Below, one piece after another: positions 7,262-10,363 of a stretch of DNA of 10,363 nt. The position numbers and the translations under genes were made by a program. The notes below the pieces were generated by a model. It did not search any database and had not been told where the DNA came from. It saw only the letters and a program-made list of their open reading frames with translations. The DNA lies in contig JAISDY010000101.1 of assembly GCA_031264425.1 (NCBI GenBank), forward strand, positions 1 through 10,363, written 5' to 3'. Source of the stretch: Endomicrobium sp. Lineage in GTDB: Bacteria > Elusimicrobiota > Endomicrobiia > Endomicrobiales > Endomicrobiaceae. Each line of letters starts with the position of its first letter. The first letter of the stretch is position 1.

Positions 7262-8329
7262 ATGGCAAAAGATGAAAAACTTAAGGCATTAGATTTGGCT
7301 CTTTCGCAAATAGAAAAAGATTTTGGTAAAGAAGCGATAATGCGCTTGGGAGAAAAGCATTTAAAAGAAAAAGTTGATTTTATACCAACCGGAGCTCTTC
7401 CTCTTGACATAGCTATAGGCATTGGCGGAATTCCCAGAGGAAGAATAATTGAAATTTACGGTCCTGAGTCTTCGGGAAAGACAACTTTAGCTTTATGCAT
7501 GGTTGCAGAAACCCAAAAACTTGGCGGGATTGCCGCATACATTGACGCCGAACATGCGATGGATCCCGAATACGCTCAAAAATTAGGTGTGGACATAGAT
7601 AATCTTTTAATATCTCAACCCGATTCGGGCGAACAGGGTTTGGAGATTGCAGATAAGCTCATACGCTCAGGGGCAGTGGATATTATAGTCGTTGATTCAG
7701 TAGCGGCTCTTGTGCCTAAAGCGGAAATTGAAGGCGAGATGGGAGATTCTTTTGTAGGTCTTCAGGCAAGGCTGATGAGCCAAGCGTTGAGAAAGCTTAC
7801 CTCAAACATATCTAAATCAAAAACTTCAATTGTATTTATCAATCAATTGAGACAGAAAATAGGAGTAATGTGGGGAAATCCCGAGACCACTCCCGGCGGG
7901 CTTGCGCTTAAATTCTATTCTTCGGTAAGACTTGATATAAGAAGAGTGGAATCAGTTAAAAAAGGCGACGATATTTTAGGAAACAGAGTTAGAGTAAAAG
8001 TTGTAAAGAATAAAGTCGCTGCTCCGTTTAAACAGGCTGAATTTGAGATAATGTTTGGGCAGGGCGTAGATAGATTGGGATACCTTATAGATATGGGCGT
8101 AAACGACGGAATAATTGAAAAAGCGGGAGCATTTTTTAGTTACAATGGCGAAAGACTAGGTCAAGGCAGAGACAACGTTAAAGTATATTTGTCCAATAGT
8201 CCTCAGATTGCGGATGAAATAGAGTCCAAAATAAGAGCAAAAGCTTTTGGCGACGAACAACAGGGTAAAGAGGGAGATAAAAAAGAAGAGCCGGTAAAAG
8301 AAAGATCTGCTAGATCTACAAAAAAATAA
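7262..8329 (+). CDS. recA: RecA recombinase
   Basis: RecA is the ATP-dependent strand-exchange protein of homologous recombination and the SOS co-protease. At 355 residues it has the usual length. Walker A is GPESSGKT at residues 67-74, the catalytic Glu97 sits in DAEHA, Walker B is DIIVVD ending at Asp145, and the block [20 protein letters not shown] is nearly invariant in the family. The ATP-sensing Gln195 in FINQLR and the DNA-binding loop GNPETTPGG (205-213) follow; Pro at the third position of TTPGG replaces the more common Thr, as in some other bacteria. The tail is lysine- and glutamate-rich ([18 protein letters not shown]), where E. coli has a mainly acidic tail. The frame is clean and all key residues are present, so the gene looks functional. 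GalE follows after 12 bases. Confidence 0.97.
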   Translation: MAKDEKLKALDLALSQIEKDFGKEAIMRLGEKHLKEKVDFIPTGALPLDIAIGIGGIPRGRIIEIYGPESSGKTTLALCMVAETQKLGGIAAYIDAEHAMDPEYAQKLGVDIDNLLISQPDSGEQGLEIADKLIRSGAVDIIVVDSVAALVPKAEIEGEMGDSFVGLQARLMSQALRKLTSNISKSKTSIVFINQLRQKIGVMWGNPETTPGGLALKFYSSVRLDIRRVESVKKGDDILGNRVRVKVVKNKVAAPFKQAEFEIMFGQGVDRLGYLIDMGVNDGIIEKAGAFFSYNGERLGQGRDNVKVYLSNSPQIADEIESKIRAKAFGDEQQGKEGDKKEEPVKERSARSTKK

Positions 8330-8341
8330 TTTGAGGATGAT

Positions 8342-9265
8342 ATGAAAATACTTATTACTGGCGGAGCGGGATTTATAGGGTCAAATATAGCGGACGCTTT
8401 GTTAGCTAAAGGACATGACGTTATTGTTTTTGATAATTTATCTTCCGGTAACAAAGAAAATGTAGATAAAAAAGCTAAATTCTATAAAGCGGATATTTAT
8501 TATAAAAAAGAGGCGGATGAAATATTTAAGAGGGAAAAGCCTCAAATTGTAATACACCATGCCGCTCAAATAGATGTAAGAAAATCTGTAGATGATCCTT
8601 TTTTTGATGCGGAAGTTAATATCTTAGGCTCTATAAATATATTAAACGCTTGCGTTGAAAATAAAGTAAAGAAAATTATTTTTGCTTCTTCCGGCGGTTC
8701 AGTTTATGGAGAGTGCGAGTCTTCCGCCCCTAAAGAAGACATCAAGATCAATCCATTGTCGCCTTACGCCATAGCAAAGAATTCAGTTGAGAATTACATA
8801 AATTTCTATTCTATTGTGCATGGTTTGGATTACACTATTTTAAGATACGGCAATGTGTATGGTCCAAGGCAAGACCCGCACGGAGAAGCTGGCGTGGTTG
8901 CTATTTTTGCCGCCAGAATGCTTAAAAATGAAGAAGTTACGGTTTTTGGAGACGGTAAGCAAATGAGAGATTACGTTTATGTCGGAGACGTTGTAAATGC
9001 CAATTTAAAATCTTTAACAAAAGGTAAAAATGAAATTATAAACATAGGCACGTCAAAAGCAGTTTCAGTCAACGAACTTATTAAAGTTATGAGTAAAGTG
9101 TCAGGATATAAGAAAAAAGCTCAATATAAGCCAAAAAGAGACGGAGAGTTGTTTAAAAGTTTCTTAAATATAAATAAGGCAAAAGCTGTTTTATCTTGGA
9201 CTCCTAAAGTTAATATAGAGCAGGGAATAAAATTAACCATTGACTATTTTAAAGAGAGAATATAA
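8342..9265 (+). CDS. galE: NAD-dependent sugar-nucleotide epimerase, GalE-like (probable UDP-glucose 4-epimerase)
   Basis: This extended short-chain dehydrogenase likely interconverts UDP-sugars at C4 (UDP-glucose/UDP-galactose or the N-acetyl forms) for surface polysaccharide. The 307 residues open with the Rossmann motif GGAGFIG (7-13); Asp31 in VFDNLSSGN is placed to bind the NAD ribose. The catalytic serine region is ASSGGSVYG (115-123) and the active-site pair is Tyr142/Lys146 in SPYAIAK. RYGNVYGPRQDP and FGDGKQMRDYVYV are the usual substrate-domain motifs. GAGG at 8333-8336, five bases before the ATG, is a good ribosome site. The gene sits between recA and a nucleotidyltransferase and ends directly against the latter's start, so those two are probably cotranscribed for the same sugar pathway. 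Closely related epimerases and dehydratases share these motifs, so exact substrate is uncertain. Confidence 0.85.
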   Translation: MKILITGGAGFIGSNIADALLAKGHDVIVFDNLSSGNKENVDKKAKFYKADIYYKKEADEIFKREKPQIVIHHAAQIDVRKSVDDPFFDAEVNILGSINILNACVENKVKKIIFASSGGSVYGECESSAPKEDIKINPLSPYAIAKNSVENYINFYSIVHGLDYTILRYGNVYGPRQDPHGEAGVVAIFAARMLKNEEVTVFGDGKQMRDYVYVGDVVNANLKSLTKGKNEIINIGTSKAVSVNELIKVMSKVSGYKKKAQYKPKRDGELFKSFLNINKAKAVLSWTPKVNIEQGIKLTIDYFKERI

Positions 9266-10309
9266 ATGAAAGCATTTGTTTTAGCTGCAGGTGTGGGAAC
9301 AAGGTTTAGACCTTTGACGTTAAATATCCCAAAGCCTATGATACCTATTTTAGATAAACCCGCCTTATATTATACTTTTTCTAATCTTTGGAAGTACGGT
9401 TTTACCGATGCTTGTGTAAATACATATTATATGTCGGATGTTATAACAGATTATTTCGGAAAAAATAAAACTGACATACGTCTTGAATTTTCTAAAGAGA
9501 GAACTCTTTTAGGAACAGCCGGCGCCATAAAGAAAAAAGAAGACTTTTTTGACGATACTTTCGTCGTAATGTCAGGCGACGGTTTGAGCGATGTTAATCT
9601 GAAAAAAGCGTTGGAGTTCCATAAAAAAAATAAGTCTTTAGCGACTATAGTGTTAAAGAAAGTGCTTTCTCGGTTTGAGTACGGAATAGCCGTAACAAAT
9701 AAAAGCGGCAAAATAAAAAAGTTTGTTGAAAAACCTTCTTGGAGCGATGTTTTCAACGATGAAGTAAATACCGGGATTTACGTATTTGAGCCGAAAATTT
9801 TTAACTATATTCCAAAAGACACTTTCTTTGATTTCAGCATGGATTTATTCCCTCTTGTGATGAAGAAAGGCAAGAAAATTTTTGGCTATTTAACGGATGA
9901 GTATTGGACTGATATAGGTAATATTTTTGAGTATAAAAAAGGTGTTTTTGACGCCTTGGACGGAAAGCTAAAGCTTGGTTTAGGCTTAATAAATTGCAAC
10001 GGCAAATATATAAGCAAAACTGCTAAAATTGACAAGACTGTTAAAATAAATGGACCGTGTTTTATAGGCGACAATGTTACTATAGGGAAGGAATCCGTAA
10101 TAAAACCGTATTCTGTTATTTCGGACAATGTTAAAATAGGCAAGAATACAGCTATAGAAAGAAGTATAATTTGGGAAAACTCAATAATAGGCGCAAGTGC
10201 GGATATAACAAACAGCGTTATAAGTTCCAATGTGTTAATTCCCGCAGGAATATCGTTATTTGATTCTATAATGATGGAATCGTTAAGGAAAAAGGGAAAA
10301 AAAGGATAA
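9266..10309 (+). CDS. NDP-sugar pyrophosphorylase with C-terminal hexapeptide repeats (mannose-1-phosphate guanylyltransferase-like)
   Basis: This family joins a nucleoside triphosphate to a sugar 1-phosphate, giving an NDP-sugar and pyrophosphate. The 347-residue product starts with the nucleotide-binding signature LAAGVGTRFRPLT (6-18) followed by Lys23-Pro24. LLGTAGAI (81-88) and the metal-binding Asp105 in MSGDG come next, then FVEKPSW and NTGIYVFEP as expected for the sugar-binding part. After about residue 250 a left-handed beta-helix is suggested by isoleucine/valine-led hexapeptide-type repeats (FIGDNVTIGKES, VIKPYSVISDNVKIG, IIGASADITNS). The ATG follows the galE stop with no gap, and a purine-rich GAGAG at 9254-9258 serves as ribosome site. 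Layout resembles GDP-mannose pyrophosphorylase-like proteins, but glucose-1-phosphate thymidylyl- or uridylyltransferase activity cannot be excluded. Product probably feeds cell-surface glycans together with GalE. Confidence 0.82.
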   Translation: MKAFVLAAGVGTRFRPLTLNIPKPMIPILDKPALYYTFSNLWKYGFTDACVNTYYMSDVITDYFGKNKTDIRLEFSKERTLLGTAGAIKKKEDFFDDTFVVMSGDGLSDVNLKKALEFHKKNKSLATIVLKKVLSRFEYGIAVTNKSGKIKKFVEKPSWSDVFNDEVNTGIYVFEPKIFNYIPKDTFFDFSMDLFPLVMKKGKKIFGYLTDEYWTDIGNIFEYKKGVFDALDGKLKLGLGLINCNGKYISKTAKIDKTVKINGPCFIGDNVTIGKESVIKPYSVISDNVKIGKNTAIERSIIWENSIIGASADITNSVISSNVLIPAGISLFDSIMMESLRKKGKKG

Positions 10310-10313
10310 GTTT

Positions 10314-10363
10314 ATGTCAAACGAGCAAGGATATTTCTTTACATCTGAATCTGTTACTGAAGG
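10314..10363 (+). CDS. metK: S-adenosylmethionine synthetase, 5' end only
   Basis: MetK makes S-adenosylmethionine from methionine and ATP. Only the first 16 full codons are inside the window, reading MSNEQGYFFTSESVTE with a following glycine begun; FTSESVTEG is the hallmark N-terminus of the family, which normally continues HPDK. AAGGAT at 10302-10307 is six bases before the ATG. It starts four bases after the nucleotidyltransferase stop, so it probably belongs to the same transcript. Integrity beyond the edge cannot be judged. Confidence 0.9.
   Translation, partial: MSNEQGYFFTSESVTE

Noticed and set aside
1..10363. CRISPR arrays, insertion sequences, tRNA or rRNA genes, attachment sites.
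   Set aside because: No regularly spaced repeats, terminal inverted repeats with transposase, cloverleaf or rRNA motifs were seen on either strand by eye.

Overview
The window is AT-rich bacterial chromosome with tightly packed genes, several of them freshly broken. The mix points to a genome under reductive evolution, such as a host-associated endosymbiont. It contains an organophosphate (hexose-phosphate type) importer, a decayed p-aminobenzoate locus, a decayed PhoH-family gene, and intact core genes (recA, metK). My best guess is an Endomicrobium-like member of the Elusimicrobiota, a group that includes intracellular symbionts of termite-gut flagellates. That placement is inference from gene content and decay pattern; no rRNA gene is present to confirm it.

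Left block, minus strand (1-3463). A UhpC/GlpT-family transporter is open from its start at 1088 to the window edge. Upstream of it, in the same direction, lies a pab locus. It has a pabB-pabC fusion (aminodeoxychorismate synthase component I plus aminodeoxychorismate lyase) broken by three frameshifts, followed by pabA broken by one clear frameshift. Family motifs are still easy to read in every piece, so the inactivation looks recent.

Divergent intergenic region (3464-3578). It carries an extended -10 promoter for the rightward genes and a weaker candidate for the leftward pab genes.

Right block, plus strand (3579-10363). It begins with a PIN-PhoH ATPase pseudogene carrying a frameshift, a nonsense codon and a damaged P-loop. 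Next come an intact PHP-domain phosphoesterase, a DUF2779 protein combining a Cas4/AddB-like Fe-S nuclease half with a DEDD-type exonuclease half, recA, a GalE-like sugar-nucleotide epimerase, a nucleotidyltransferase with hexapeptide repeats, and the first codons of metK. Genes are separated by a few bases or overlap. From the PHP gene onward all frames are open.

The genes suggest a cell that imports phosphorylated sugars, keeps recombination and sugar-nucleotide synthesis, and has lost p-aminobenzoate synthesis from this locus. I found no CRISPR array, insertion sequence, tRNA, rRNA or clear new multi-gene system. The points most worth a second look are the decay pattern, its possible effect on translation of the PHP gene, and the little-studied DUF2779 nuclease next to recA.
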